The notes under the pieces: model-generated
Told to the model about the DNA's origin: nothing
Databases searched by the model: none
Seen by the model: only the letters and a program-made list of their open reading frames with translations
Assembly: GCA_013540605.1 (NCBI GenBank)
Contig: JABVCK010000018.1
Location: forward strand, 1 to 64,000
Source: Bacillota bacterium
Lineage (GTDB): Bacteria > Bacillota > Clostridia > Ch29
Length of the DNA stretch: 64,000 bases
Direction: 5' to 3'
Made by a program: the position numbers and the translations under genes
Shown here: positions 1 to 10,551 of the stretch, piece after piece
Layout of the letters: each line of letters begins with the position of its first letter
How positions within the stretch are numbered: position 1 is the stretch's first letter

Positions 1-20
1 AAATATTATGTTCGGCACAA

Positions 21-284
21 TCACACCTCCTCTGCACTAATTTTTGTATCTTTGTCACACAGCAATGCTTTGTGTCTTTGTTGAAATACATGTCCTGTCC
101 TGTTATATTTACGGTTAAACCAATATTTACTTTTATACATTTCATCATGCAGCACTTTTTCTCCGTTATTGCCTATAACCATCCTGACCCCTTTTCTATC
201 CACCTTTTCTACCTTTTCCACTAACAGGAAGAATTGAAATTCCCCTTTGACATAACTATAACACAATCCTTCCCGACCACACAT
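21..284 (-). pseudogene. REP-associated (IS200-like Y1) transposase fragment
   Basis: Peptide YWFNRKYNRTGHVFQQRHKALLCDKD resembles the conserved Y1/RAYT segment; the rest of the domain is missing. Confidence 0.5.
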
Positions 285-316
285 AAATTATAATGCAGAG
301 CAACCCGATTTAATTT

Positions 317-970
317 ATGTTAGGAGTTGAAACCATGTATTATCCGTACAATTATAATCTCTACACTCAAAGTTATCCCCCATCCCATGCCCCCTGCTCC
401 GGCATCAGATATTTCCATCCAGGTGACAAAGCGCCGGACTTTACTCTGGAGGGTGTAGAAAATTTGCAGCTTAAATCCTATAGATTAAGGGATTATCTGG
501 GAAGGTGGGTGCTGCTGTTTTTTTACGGAAGTAACTTTACCTTCGTTTGACCTCTGGAACTGGCAGCAGTTGCTGAAAAAATGCCCGAGTTTAACACTTT
601 AAATACTGAGGTTTTAGCCATTTCAACGGACAGTGTTTATAGTACCAAAATAATGCTTCAAACCTCTCCCTCCGGTAGAAAGGTAAATTTTCCAATACTA
701 TCAGACCGTTCTTTAAGGGTGTCCAGGCAATATGGCATTCTAAATGAAGATGAAGGTTTTGCTTACAGGGCGTCTTTCTTAATAGATCCGGAGGGAAGAG
801 TACAGTGGTCCGTCGTAAATCCTCAACCGGTTGGTAGAAGTATAGAAGAAACTTTGAGGGTTATTGCAGCGTTACAGTATAACCGTACTGCCGGCCAGGC
901 TTTGCCACCCGACTGGCAGCCCGGCGAGAGAGGGATACCAACAGGATGGGATTATGTAGGAAAGTATTGA
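317..970 (+). CDS. Selenocysteine-containing peroxiredoxin (AhpC/TSA family), UGA at 548-550 read as Sec
   Basis: ORFs 317..550 and 581..970 are in the same frame, separated only by TGA. The joined protein reads FFYGSNFTFV-U-PLELAAVAEKMPEF, with Sec at the peroxidatic Cys position of the FTFVCP motif. Confidence 0.9.
548..575 (+). promoter_or_regulatory. Putative bacterial SECIS hairpin for the peroxiredoxin
   Basis: UGA followed 13 nt later by CAGC-AGUU-GCUG; the apical loop begins 17 nt after UGA and contains G. Confidence 0.55.
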
Positions 971-1044
971 TTGAAAAGGCTGTCTCTTTCTTAATGCTTT
1001 AAAACATTATCTTGAGACAGCCCCTTTAACATATCAAGAAGCCA

Positions 1045-1560
1045 TTACTCCTGGCATACGTCAACCCAATCCCCACCTGTCAAACTTTTCATATCCTCCG
1101 GCGTTATTTTTAATGCGGAGTTTCCCGAACCTGCGGCAGGATATACGCTTTCATATTCTTTCAATGATATGTCGAGGTAAACATCAAGGGGGTTTTTCAG
1201 GCCAAAGGGACACACTCCGCCCACCGGGTGGCCCGTAACCTCCAAAACCTCCTCTGCGCTCAGCATTTTAGCCTTTGTCTTAAAACTCTGTTTAAACTTT
1301 TTATTGTCAATCCTGGCATCCCCTTTAGTCACAATCAATATATCCCTATCCTTTAGTCTAAATGCCAGGGTTTTAGCAATACGGCCCGGTTCTACTCCCA
1401 CCGCCTTTGCAGCCAGTTCCACCGTAGCCGAACTTTCATCCATTTCAAAAACCGGGTCTTCATATCCCCTCTCAATAAAATACCGTCTTACATCCTCAAC
1501 AGCCATAAATATCCCTCTCTTTTCATCCAATGATATGTTTTTCTTGTTTTCCCTATCCAA
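1045..1560 (-). CDS. YbaK/EbsC-family aminoacyl-tRNA deacylase-like protein
   Basis: Family-like sequence: AKTLAFRLKDRDILIVTKGDARIDNKKFK...VTGHPVGGVCPFGLKNP. Confidence 0.85.
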   Translation of the reverse strand: MDRENKKNISLDEKRGIFMAVEDVRRYFIERGYEDPVFEMDESSATVELAAKAVGVEPGRIAKTLAFRLKDRDILIVTKGDARIDNKKFKQSFKTKAKMLSAEEVLEVTGHPVGGVCPFGLKNPLDVYLDISLKEYESVYPAAGSGNSALKITPEDMKSLTGGDWVDVCQE

Positions 1561-1613
1561 GAACAGCTACCACTAAGGCAGGCGTTACTTAACCCTTGTA
1601 TTTTTATTACAAC

Positions 1614-2723
1614 TTATAAAATATCCCGGTAATGGGCAAGGAGCAGGTCAACCATTCGGCCATAGCTCTGCACGCCGTCACTTTGAGCATTAGCCTGCAA
1701 ATATGCATTATTAATTCTATCGGTGGTTCTTCTGGCAAAACCCTCATACTGCTTGCAATGCTCATACCATGCCTGGAAATCCCTGGCTACTCCCTGGCTG
1801 TATTCCTCCCTGAGCTGGTTATATCTGTTTATATCCTGTCTCCCCAAAGCATTCATTGAATACTGCAAAGCGACCATTGTACCTGAATACTGGAAATCAT
1901 AGTCAGGATGCATAATGGAGGCTATATATCCAATGTAATTAGCCTCATCCTCTCTGGCGAATCCCCTTTGATGGGCCATTTCATGGGAGGCGGTAAAAGG
2001 TATCATGAAATGGGGTTCTGAAATATTAACATTTGCTTCGGCAGTAAACGGAAAATATATTCCTCCAATCCCCTGATATGACATAACTTTGGACAGCATT
2101 ACACCCTTGGGTCTTCCATATTTTCCGCCCAGTTCCGGATATACCGCTGATGCCGCCTGATAACCCTTTTCAGCCCTTTTTAATATATCATTGACTCCTT
2201 CAGGGGATACCATAATACCATCTTCATCTTCCTCAACCAAACCCCTTAGTCTATTTGCATTTTGAATTAAATATCTGCAAAGGGTTTCTAATTCTTCCAC
2301 CGAAGCCGGCTGGGCATCCAGGTTCGCAATAGAAGCAATCGATAACCGGTGATAATTCAAACCCCAAACTGCGATAAAGGAAAAATAGACAAGGCTTAGA
2401 GCAATGGCTGCAATTGATAATTGCTTAAAAAATATTTTTAATCTTTTCCCGGGGTTTTTGGCCAATTCTGCAATCCCATATACAACACCGGCTATTATTA
2501 ATACTAAAGTAAAAACCATTAGTATTTCTGCAACAGAAAAGGGAAATATACCGGTAACGCTGCTTATGATTTGGGCTAAGCATCTATAAACGGACCTGGA
2601 ATAGTATCGCTCAACCATAACAGGGGAACGGGATGCTAAATAAGCAGAGGCCAATGCCAAAGGGAATAATAATAGTAAATACATTTTATTAAACTTCTTT
2701 TTTCTAACCATAATAAGTACCAA
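1614..2723 (-). CDS. DUF3810 domain membrane protein
   Basis: N-terminal TM segments, then FTASHEMAHQRGFAREDEANYIGYIA, a putative zinc-protease-like HExxH motif. Confidence 0.8.
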   Translation of the reverse strand: MVLIMVRKKKFNKMYLLLLFPLALASAYLASRSPVMVERYYSRSVYRCLAQIISSVTGIFPFSVAEILMVFTLVLIIAGVVYGIAELAKNPGKRLKIFFKQLSIAAIALSLVYFSFIAVWGLNYHRLSIASIANLDAQPASVEELETLCRYLIQNANRLRGLVEEDEDGIMVSPEGVNDILKRAEKGYQAASAVYPELGGKYGRPKGVMLSKVMSYQGIGGIYFPFTAEANVNISEPHFMIPFTASHEMAHQRGFAREDEANYIGYIASIMHPDYDFQYSGTMVALQYSMNALGRQDINRYNQLREEYSQGVARDFQAWYEHCKQYEGFARRTTDRINNAYLQANAQSDGVQSYGRMVDLLLAHYRDIL

Positions 2724-2850
2724 CTTTCTAATCTGAATACAAGACCTTACAAAATAATTAGTCCTATAAAGCTGTTAAGGTCAAAATCGACTTGTTCACT
2801 TCAGTCTATAATATAAACCAATTTCAGAAAAATGTCTATCGTTATACCTC

Positions 2851-2936
2851 TATTTGCCGTATTTGGAATATCCGATCCTGATTGCTATAAACTAAAACAG
2901 GATTATACATCGGTGACGTATAATCCTGTGTCTTTT
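2851..2936 (-). repeat. Dispersed repeat alpha, copy 1 (contains a 12-bp-arm hairpin at 2897-2929)
   Basis: TATTTGCCGTATTTGGAATATC...ACAGGATTATAC-atcggtgac-GTATAATCCTGT; closely similar sequence at 22585-22668. Confidence 0.75.
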
Positions 2937-2940
2937 ATCA

Positions 2941-3105
2941 TACGAGCAAGTCTATAGTCCGAGTTCTGGGTTATTGATATCCAACTCGGTTATTCGTAGT
3001 GTTTTCAAGACTTCCAGTGTATTCAAAAAAACCGTTTTTCAGAACTTATATTCTGGACTACTATTTATACTGCATTTAAAAATCCGAACTATACTGACAT
3101 AATCC
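2941..3105 (-). repeat. Dispersed structured element beta, copy 1
   Basis: Alignable by eye over ~165 nt with 29125-29289; potential stems are preserved on the minus strand. Confidence 0.65.
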
Positions 3106-3148
3106 ATCTTTATTGACCTTTATAATCATAATTCTATCGTTTTATCTG

Positions 3149-4729
3149 TTATTGGGTTTTAAATGAAACTCTTCCATATAAATCGTCTAAATACCTTACT
3201 ACTTCCTCAGGCGTTGATAAGCCAAGGACATCCTCCACCAGTTTGTTCAAACCATCAAAGGACATACCACGAATGATCTTCTTCACCCTCGGTATCGAAA
3301 TAGAACTCATACTGAATTCGTCCAGCCCCATTCCCAATAGAAGGGGTACAGCCCTCTCTTCTCCGGCCAGTTCCCCGCACATTCCCGTCCATTTATCTGC
3401 GCTGTGGGAAACATCTATAACATGCTTTATTAGTCTTAAAACTGCAGGATGTAAAGGCTGATACAAATGCGAGATTTTTTCGTTCATCCGGTCAACAGCC
3501 AGGGTATACTGGGTTAAGTCATTTGTACCGATGCTGAAGAAATCGACTTCTTTAATAATCATATCTGCAGTTACTGCTGCGGCAGGTGTTTCAACCATTA
3601 TTCCTACCCTGATGTTTTCGTCAAAGGGAGTTTTCTGTTTTCTCAATTCCGCCTTTGCTTTCTCCAGTACCCTGTTGGCCTCCTTAACTTGCGGGCTTAT
3701 CTTTTATCCTTTCAAACTCTCTCTTCTGCTCCATAAGTTTTTCCTTGCGTTTTAAATACTTCTTCTTCTCTTTGTCAGTAGGATTAACAATTACCTTCCC
3801 TTCAATACCGTCGGCTATTATCAGCTGGCCGGTATTTATCATCACCGATGCATCACCGGTACCGACAACTGCCGGAATTTCCAGTGACCTTGCCATAATC
3901 ACCGTGTGCGAAGTCCTTCGCCCAGATCTGTAACAAATCCAATAACCTTTGAATAGTCGAAACGCGCTGTATCAGAAGGTGTCAGTTCTTTTGCAACTAT
4001 TATTACTTCCTTATCAAAGCTTAATTCGGGATCAGCCTTGATACCTGCAATGTTATACAATAACCTATTCCCAATATCTCTAATATCCTGTGCCCTTTCC
4101 TTCATATATTCGTCATCAAGAGTCTCAAACACCTCGCAAACTTCATCTATCGCTTTTGAGAGGGCAGCCGCTGCATTCATCCTGGACAGCTTTATATTAT
4201 CTTCCACCTTTTGCTGCAGGACCGAGTCATCAAGCATTAGCAAATGGGCGCTAAATATAGCAGCCTTGTCTTCGCCCATATCCTTTGATATTTTGTCTTG
4301 AATCTCCCGGAGTTGATTCCTTGCTTCCTCCTCGTACACTAACAGTTTCTTCATATCAACAATCCCGTCAATTCCTGCCTGGTAACTGAGCTTCATGGTT
4401 GACGCTAAGTCATTGTTTTTCCTGCTGCACATTGCCTCAAGAAGCATCGGCAAATTTACTCCTGTCAAACTGCTGAAGTTCAGGTCTTTCATATTGGCAG
4501 CGCACACATTCGCCGGACTGCCTCCAAAAAGGTCAGTGAGTACCATAACGCCTTCTCCTTCATCCATATCCATTATCGCTTTTCTCACTTCCGCTTTTAA
4601 TCTTTCAACGTCATCCCCCTGATGCAGACACAATGACTTTACATTCGTCTGATGCCCGATAATCAACTCTGCACTTTTTATTAGTTCGGTACCGAAATCG
4701 CCGTGCGTTACTAAAAGAATTCCAATCAT
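3149..4729 (-). pseudogene. Decayed PTS EIIA(Man)-Enzyme I fusion (DhaM/PtsI-like)
   Basis: EIIA N-terminus MIGILLVTHGDFG, EI N-domain, then a frameshift at the GGRTSHT phospho-His site, then a junction lacking the central EI region, then the EI C-domain [12 protein letters not shown]...[12 protein letters not shown]. Confidence 0.85.
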
Positions 4730-4787
4730 TGTGATCTCCCTTTCGTATGATTTTAGCCCATGATTTATGCTATATTGAGTAGCAAGT

Positions 4788-4803
4788 AGCAAGGGTCATG
4801 CCA
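4788..4803 (-). promoter_or_regulatory. Sigma-54 (-24/-12) promoter upstream of the PTS gene
   Basis: Minus strand TGGCAT-GACCC-TTGCT matches TGGCAC-N5-TTGCW; the EIIA start is at ~4729. Confidence 0.75.
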
Positions 4804-4855
4804 TAATGTGTCTTATGGCTTTTGCCCCGGAAAGTCCAGCAATAGCAGCAAAAAA

Positions 4856-4891
4856 AAAGACAATTCCTAATTTGAATTAGGAATTGTCTTT
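4856..4891 (-). terminator. Rho-independent terminator
   Basis: AAAGACAATTCCTAAT-ttga-ATTAGGAATTGTCTTT, perfect inverted repeat with T-rich tail on the minus strand (reverse complement of aaaaaaaaa). Confidence 0.8.
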
Positions 4892-7732
4892 GTGTATCGA
4901 TGTGTATCAAGCATGTCAATAATGTATCCTATTTCTGTATCAGGTATCTCGATGCCAAAGCATTCCTCAATAATGGCAGAACTGTCTCTAACATCCCGGT
5001 ATAAATCATTATTCTTAGTAATTGTGGATTTGATGTTTTTGTATGAAAGCGGTTCTTTTCTGATGAGCCTTTCTATCATGCTGGAAAAGTGAAATATATA
5101 TTTGATCTTTAGCTCTTTATTATCCTCAAAGGAATAAGTCTCAGAGAGCAGTTCAAATGAGTCGGAGATTACTTCGTATGCTTTATAGGGGTTTATAAAT
5201 CCCAAAGTATCTTCAAGGATTCTGATTATTACATTATAGTCAGAGCTGATTCTGCTGCAGGATGTGTCGGTGGAATTGCTGATAATGTTTTCTATCCTCC
5301 TGAAGCCTTCACCAAGAATGATTTCATCGATGGATATGAAGGGCACCCCCTGCAAAGCCAAATCCACTGTGCCAACCACGGCGAGGACGTCCGCGGCATC
5401 AATACCCGAACTGTCAAATCTTTTGCTGATATTGATGGGTTTGACAGCTATACCGTACTCATCGATAACTCTCAATGATTTTTTGAGCAGCTGGGATATC
5501 TTCAATGCGGTTCCTTCCCCGGTCAAACACGTTGTCAGTATTGTCTTCGGTTTTTCTCTGAATACTCTGCTTCTGGTGTTTTTCGAAACGTTTCTTCCTA
5601 TATACGGGCTTATCTGTTGAATATCTTTTGCCAGAGTATCCAGCGTCATCTCCGGAAGGAGCGACTTCCTTACAGCCTCTATTACCATTGGTGTAGATAC
5701 CATTTCAATAACATGGGTTTTAATGCCGGTCCTGCTGGTAACCAATTCAGCAAAGGCCACCAGAGATCCCATATCCACCAGCATGAGCACGCCCTTACCC
5801 CCTATCTATTTCTTTCGCCATCTCCACCGTCTCGCTAAGCACATCCTCTACACTTTTATCGAGAGGCATATCAATGGCCCTGGCGTGTTCGGTCCCTAAC
5901 AGGTCATTTGCAACGTCCACCATGCTTGAGGCCGTGCTTTTGCCATGGGCCAGGACAATAACCCCGATAGAATTGCTTCTGTTTTGTCCGTTTGTATCAG
6001 CCGCATATAGAAACATGGTAATAAAACAAATTTCTTCCTTGGGTATGCTGATCTCCAATTCCTCTTCGAGAATCCTTCTGATGAGCTTGGCAGTGTTGAA
6101 CTCTTTGGGGTAATCAATGGCAATTTTATTTATTTGAGAGTTATATGAGACCTTTCCTTCCCTCAACCTCTCAAGGAGGGTGCTTACATGCATCGCCAAT
6201 CCGAATTTCACCTTATCGCTGAATTCCTTGCCCAGCTTCTGCTTTGCTAAGTCAAGGGCGATTTCCACCGCTTTCATTACCCTGGGGCTCACCAGTTTAT
6301 AAAATTCGGTGCTGTTGTCCTTTATCCTGGTATTGCACCTTTTCAGCAGCCTGGTAAAGTACTCTTCAATCTGTGAATTTATAATTTCTTTGACCTGCTT
6401 GTGGGGATATCCCTTTTCCATATAAAGATTCCACTTCGCGCCAATCTCTTTGTACAATTCATCTGACACGCTGTAGTTATCCGTAAAACTAAAGTCGTCA
6501 TGACAGTGCTGCGAAAATATTTGATATTTGCTGCTGTCAAGCTGTAGCAGGTTTATTATCTCTTCCCTGTTGGTCTTGCTGTTTAACAGCCCGTTATGCA
6601 CATGTCCCGGCAGGAGGTGTGTGTCAACTTCAAGAAAGTCCCTCCCATAACTCTTGTATTCAAGAAATGCCCGGGCACAGATCAATTGAATGTCACCCTT
6701 TAACTGTCCGATGTTCCCGGTACACTCATACAAAAGCAGTGCCTTTATAACATCCTTATATACCTTAATCGGCACCTGGACCCTCTTGAATTCATCTTTA
6801 AAGAACTGTTTAACCAGCCTGTACCGTTCGGAAAACGGCCGTTCTGCAAGGGAGGGCAGTTTGATTACCATAGGTATTCTTCGAAGAAATGTCCTGAGAA
6901 GGGATGAATTAATGTCCTCTGTGGTGGCTCCTACTATAAGCATATTTGCCTTTCGAACGGCCTCCGTCTCACCAAGACGCCTGTATAGACCTTTATCCAG
7001 AAACAAGAACAGCATTTCCTGCCCTTCCGGACTTAACCTGTGTATTTCATCTAATAATAGAATGCCTCCATCCGTTTTTTCAACCAACCCCGGTTTATCC
7101 TTCTCCGCCCCTGTAAAAGCGCCTTTAATATAGCCGAACATCTGTGATAGCAACAGCTGCGGATTATCAGCATATTCCGAACAGTTGAATATGGTAAAGG
7201 GAGCGTTTTGTGGCAACCTGCCGCATTCTATGGCATATTGAAGCATCATCTCCGCAAAGGTAGTCTTACCGACCCCTGTATCCCCTATGAGTAAAGTGGG
7301 CAAACCTCTCGGAGGATATAGTATGGCGGCTTTTGCCTGATCTATAACTACCTTCAAACTGCCTTCGGATCCTATGAGCTTCTCAAACACATTATTATAT
7401 CTTGGCCCTATTGGTTCCATATTTGAGTTACACTCTATCAGGGCATTTGTTGAATCTGCCTCCAATAGTTCATCCTTCAACTGCCTGTTAAGAACTTTTT
7501 CAACAGTTTCTCTATCCAAAAAGTATACCGGCCTGCCCCTGATTTTTATTACTTTCTTTTCTGCATTCAATGCATTAAGTTCCTTACTTGTATTGTTTCT
7601 GTTAAACCCTGCATTTTTCCCGATTGAGGCCGCATCAAACCCGTCAATGCCGTTCTTAATATCTTCTAGTGTAAGTTCCCTGCACATTTCCCTAAGCGTT
7701 TCCAGAACTTTTTCCTTTCTCATAGATTTCAC
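4867..7732 (-). pseudogene. LevR/ManR-type sigma-54-dependent activator (AAA+, PRD, EIIA/EIIB-like domains), interrupted by one frameshift
   Basis: 5795..7732 has Walker A GDTGVGKTT and the GAFTGA sigma-54 motif. 4867..5790 continues the EIIA-like domain in another frame. The junction GATAGGGGGTAAGGGC restores frame if one G is removed. Confidence 0.85.
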
Positions 7733-7813
7733 TACCCCCTTTGCGGAGGTCTTTATATATCCATATCCGGGTGAAATCGTTTCTGTAGTAATTTATTCGA
7801 GCACAAGGTTTGG

Positions 7814-9124
7814 CTAATATGCTTCGCCACACAGCCTGCTATGTCCTGCTTGATTCCCTGCGCAGTATATCTGTGTATTGGTATCGAAAGTTATCCGCCC
7901 TCCGGCGGGAGGGAAAAAACCTCCTGACTCTTTGTTGAGCCTTAAAAAGCTCCCTCCTATGACTTCTTCGACCTCGGGCAGCGTTATTTCTTTCTCTATG
8001 CTCCCTCCGCTTACTATTGCGTCGGCCTCGGGAACATGATCCACCAGCAGGTCGCCTTCGGTTCCATCCTTCCCCCCAAACTCAAAGGTTATTGCTGTTG
8101 CCTTAATACCTTTTCTTTCCGCAGCTTGTATTGTGAGCATTCCATCCACCGCCGCGTTTCCCCCGCCTTCCCAGGCCATAATAAGCCCTTCGGCCTTGAG
8201 GTACTCTGCCAGTTTTGCGCAGAAATTGGCAGAACGCTCTTTGTGCCAGTTAGTCGGGTTGTGGCTTCTGCTAAATACTACCCCTTTAAGATTCAACTCA
8301 CTCCCATGCTTCCTGTATAGCTCCAGCAGGATAGGATGGTTTACATGTAAATACGTAGGCACCTTGAATGCAGGCCATACGTAATTCCCGCTCACAATGC
8401 AGCCGTCCAGCATTTCATTGGGATGCAAGACCGTCGGAACAAGATTGTCAATGCTGTGTCCGTACAAATACGTATTAGCATAAACGCCCTGGTTTTGGCA
8501 CTGCCATACCAGAATTACATTGGGCAGGCTGGGGTTTACATCATCTATACAAAATTCTTCACTATAACCAGGAGTTTTATCTGCTGTAAGCTTTGCAAGG
8601 AATTCTGAGACCTTTAATGCACATAATCGAATATCATTATCATATTCCTGGGATGATTTACCTTCTATAAGGTCATAGGACATCACCAGGTTCATAGTGT
8701 CAGAAAACGGGCTCATGCCTGATGCCGGCCCGATCATATCAATAATGGCATCCCTGGGGTAAAGCAGACCGCTGCTTGCGCTGGTGCTATCCCAGGGTAA
8801 CGGTGCGCTCTCAATCACAGCGAAACCGTTAAGTATATTGGTAACCCCGTCCCCAACAGTACTCGGGCGACTGAAAAAACCCGAATAGCACCTTCCGGCG
8901 CCTTCCACCTTCCACATCGGTTGTATTGCATCTAATGCATGTATTATCCTCTTGTTCTCGCCGGGTTTTACAATATCAAACCTTATATTCCCAACACTTT
9001 TTGCAATTGAATTTACTATGTTTTGAAGGTCCTGCTCATTTATACTAAGCAGCCCATCCTCATATTTTGTACTGTCATCCCAAACTACATCCTTGACGGT
9101 AAAATATTGCCTTGTTAGCCTCAT
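7814..9124 (-). CDS. Glycine/sarcosine/betaine reductase component B proprotein-like (GrdE/GrdG/GrdI family), divergent
   Basis: GrdE-like sequence: IIDMIGPASGMSPFSDTMNLV...QNQGVYANTYLYGHSIDNLVPTVLHPNEMLDGCIVSGN...PTYLHVNHPI. Confidence 0.85.
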   Translation of the reverse strand: MRLTRQYFTVKDVVWDDSTKYEDGLLSINEQDLQNIVNSIAKSVGNIRFDIVKPGENKRIIHALDAIQPMWKVEGAGRCYSGFFSRPSTVGDGVTNILNGFAVIESAPLPWDSTSASSGLLYPRDAIIDMIGPASGMSPFSDTMNLVMSYDLIEGKSSQEYDNDIRLCALKVSEFLAKLTADKTPGYSEEFCIDDVNPSLPNVILVWQCQNQGVYANTYLYGHSIDNLVPTVLHPNEMLDGCIVSGNYVWPAFKVPTYLHVNHPILLELYRKHGSELNLKGVVFSRSHNPTNWHKERSANFCAKLAEYLKAEGLIMAWEGGGNAAVDGMLTIQAAERKGIKATAITFEFGGKDGTEGDLLVDHVPEADAIVSGGSIEKEITLPEVEEVIGGSFLRLNKESGGFFPPAGGRITFDTNTQIYCAGNQAGHSRLCGEAY

Positions 9125-9125
9125 A

Positions 9126-10460
9126 CTATCCCTCCTTGCTCAAATCCACATTTAATACCGTAGGTTCCTCAACTTCCATCTCAAGGGCTTCAAGCGCCTT
9201 AACAACTATACTCCTCCTGTAGCATCTCTCTCTATCCACCGGCATAGAAGGGTCCCCCACCGGGCTGGTAAAATCCCCTCCGAATACTATCCGGTTTGCT
9301 TTGACATTAGCTGCAATCGAAGTAAACGCAGTAATAATAGTATTAGGTATTCCCAACCTGTCCAGTTCTTTTGATATCGTTGCACCGCAACGGGTACATG
9401 TACCTCAGGTGGATGTCAGTATAGCTGCGTCCACCCCCGAGTTTTTGAGTTCCACAGCTATCCTGGCGCCAATATCCGTAGAATTCCTCACATTGGTGCC
9501 AATCCCACAGGTAGTAAAGAACTCCTTATATATTCCTTTCACCTTACCCTCCTGTTCGAGTATTCTAAGTTCATCTATAGGGACCAGGCGATTAGGGTCT
9601 TCATTTACAATTGTTGTATCATACCCGCCATGTATTGACTCATAATCATCCGGAGCCAGCGTTCTAAGCCCCTCTATATTATATTTGCCGTACGTTACCG
9701 AGAACGCCTGGCGCAGGCGGTCAGGGTTTCCCTTTGGTACAAGCCCTCCTGTGGTCACGACGGCAACAATCGCATTGCTTGCACTTTTTAATGGTGGTGC
9801 TGCGGGTACGCCCTCAAACTTTCTTAAAGGGATCTCCGTATTATAGCTTTCGTTCCTCAACTTCTTCAGAAGCATTTCAACACAGCGAACAGCGCCCGTC
9901 TTATCGTTGTATTCGTTACGCCGAAAACCGGTTGGTATATAGCCTTCCAGCCTTGCCGGTCCAACCTTTTCCTTTTTTGCCAGCTTTAGCGCCAAACCTG
10001 CAAGGGCCGGCAAGGCGTCGCGCATGCCGGATGCCGTTTCGGGAGTAGCTATGATATAGTTGTTTTTTACATACATTGATACTGCCGGGTTTTCCGTATG
10101 CATGGCGGAAACACTCGGGATGCCTAATCTACTCCTTACATAATCACATATTTTAGCGCATGCAACTCCATACCTTCCGGCATTGAATGCGGGACCGGCG
10201 ATAAACACATCGGGCCTTTCTTTGTTAACTATTTCATCCAGTTCCGGCAGGATACTCCGAAACTTTTCTTCATTATTTATAAAATTGTCTCCACATGCCA
10301 GAGTCTTGGTTATACACATTTCTTCATTCCATATTTTCTCAAGGGCCATTCCCGGTCCCTTACATCCTGTGAATGAAAGAAGTCCTATGTCTGCCTTTTC
10401 TTCTCCTCCTATACCGGCGTAAAACTGATTTATATAATGAACTGCTTTTAGCTTATCCAT
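9126..10460 (-). CDS. GrdB/GrdF/GrdH-family selenoprotein, UGA at 9405-9407 read as Sec
   Basis: Joined ORFs give GVDAAILTST-U-GTCTRCGATISKELDRLGIPN, the canonical GrdB Sec context; ORFs 9405..10460 and 9126..9356 are in one frame. Confidence 0.92.
9378..9407 (-). promoter_or_regulatory. Putative bacterial SECIS hairpin in the GrdB-like gene
   Basis: Minus strand UGA-GGUACAUGUACC-CGUUGC-GGU-GCAACG: 6-bp perfect stem with GGU loop beginning 19 nt past UGA. Confidence 0.7.
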
Positions 10461-10551
10461 CCATTGTTCCCTCCTTTTACAAACCGCAGAACTTGAAACA
10501 TACAGGCCTTTTCTCTATAATTATTTATGAAAGATATTATATTATCTCTAT

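Noticed and set aside
5780-5800. Third selenocysteine/recoding site in the LevR-like gene
   Set aside because: The interrupting codon is TAA and the downstream part is in a different frame, so it is a frameshift and not Sec.
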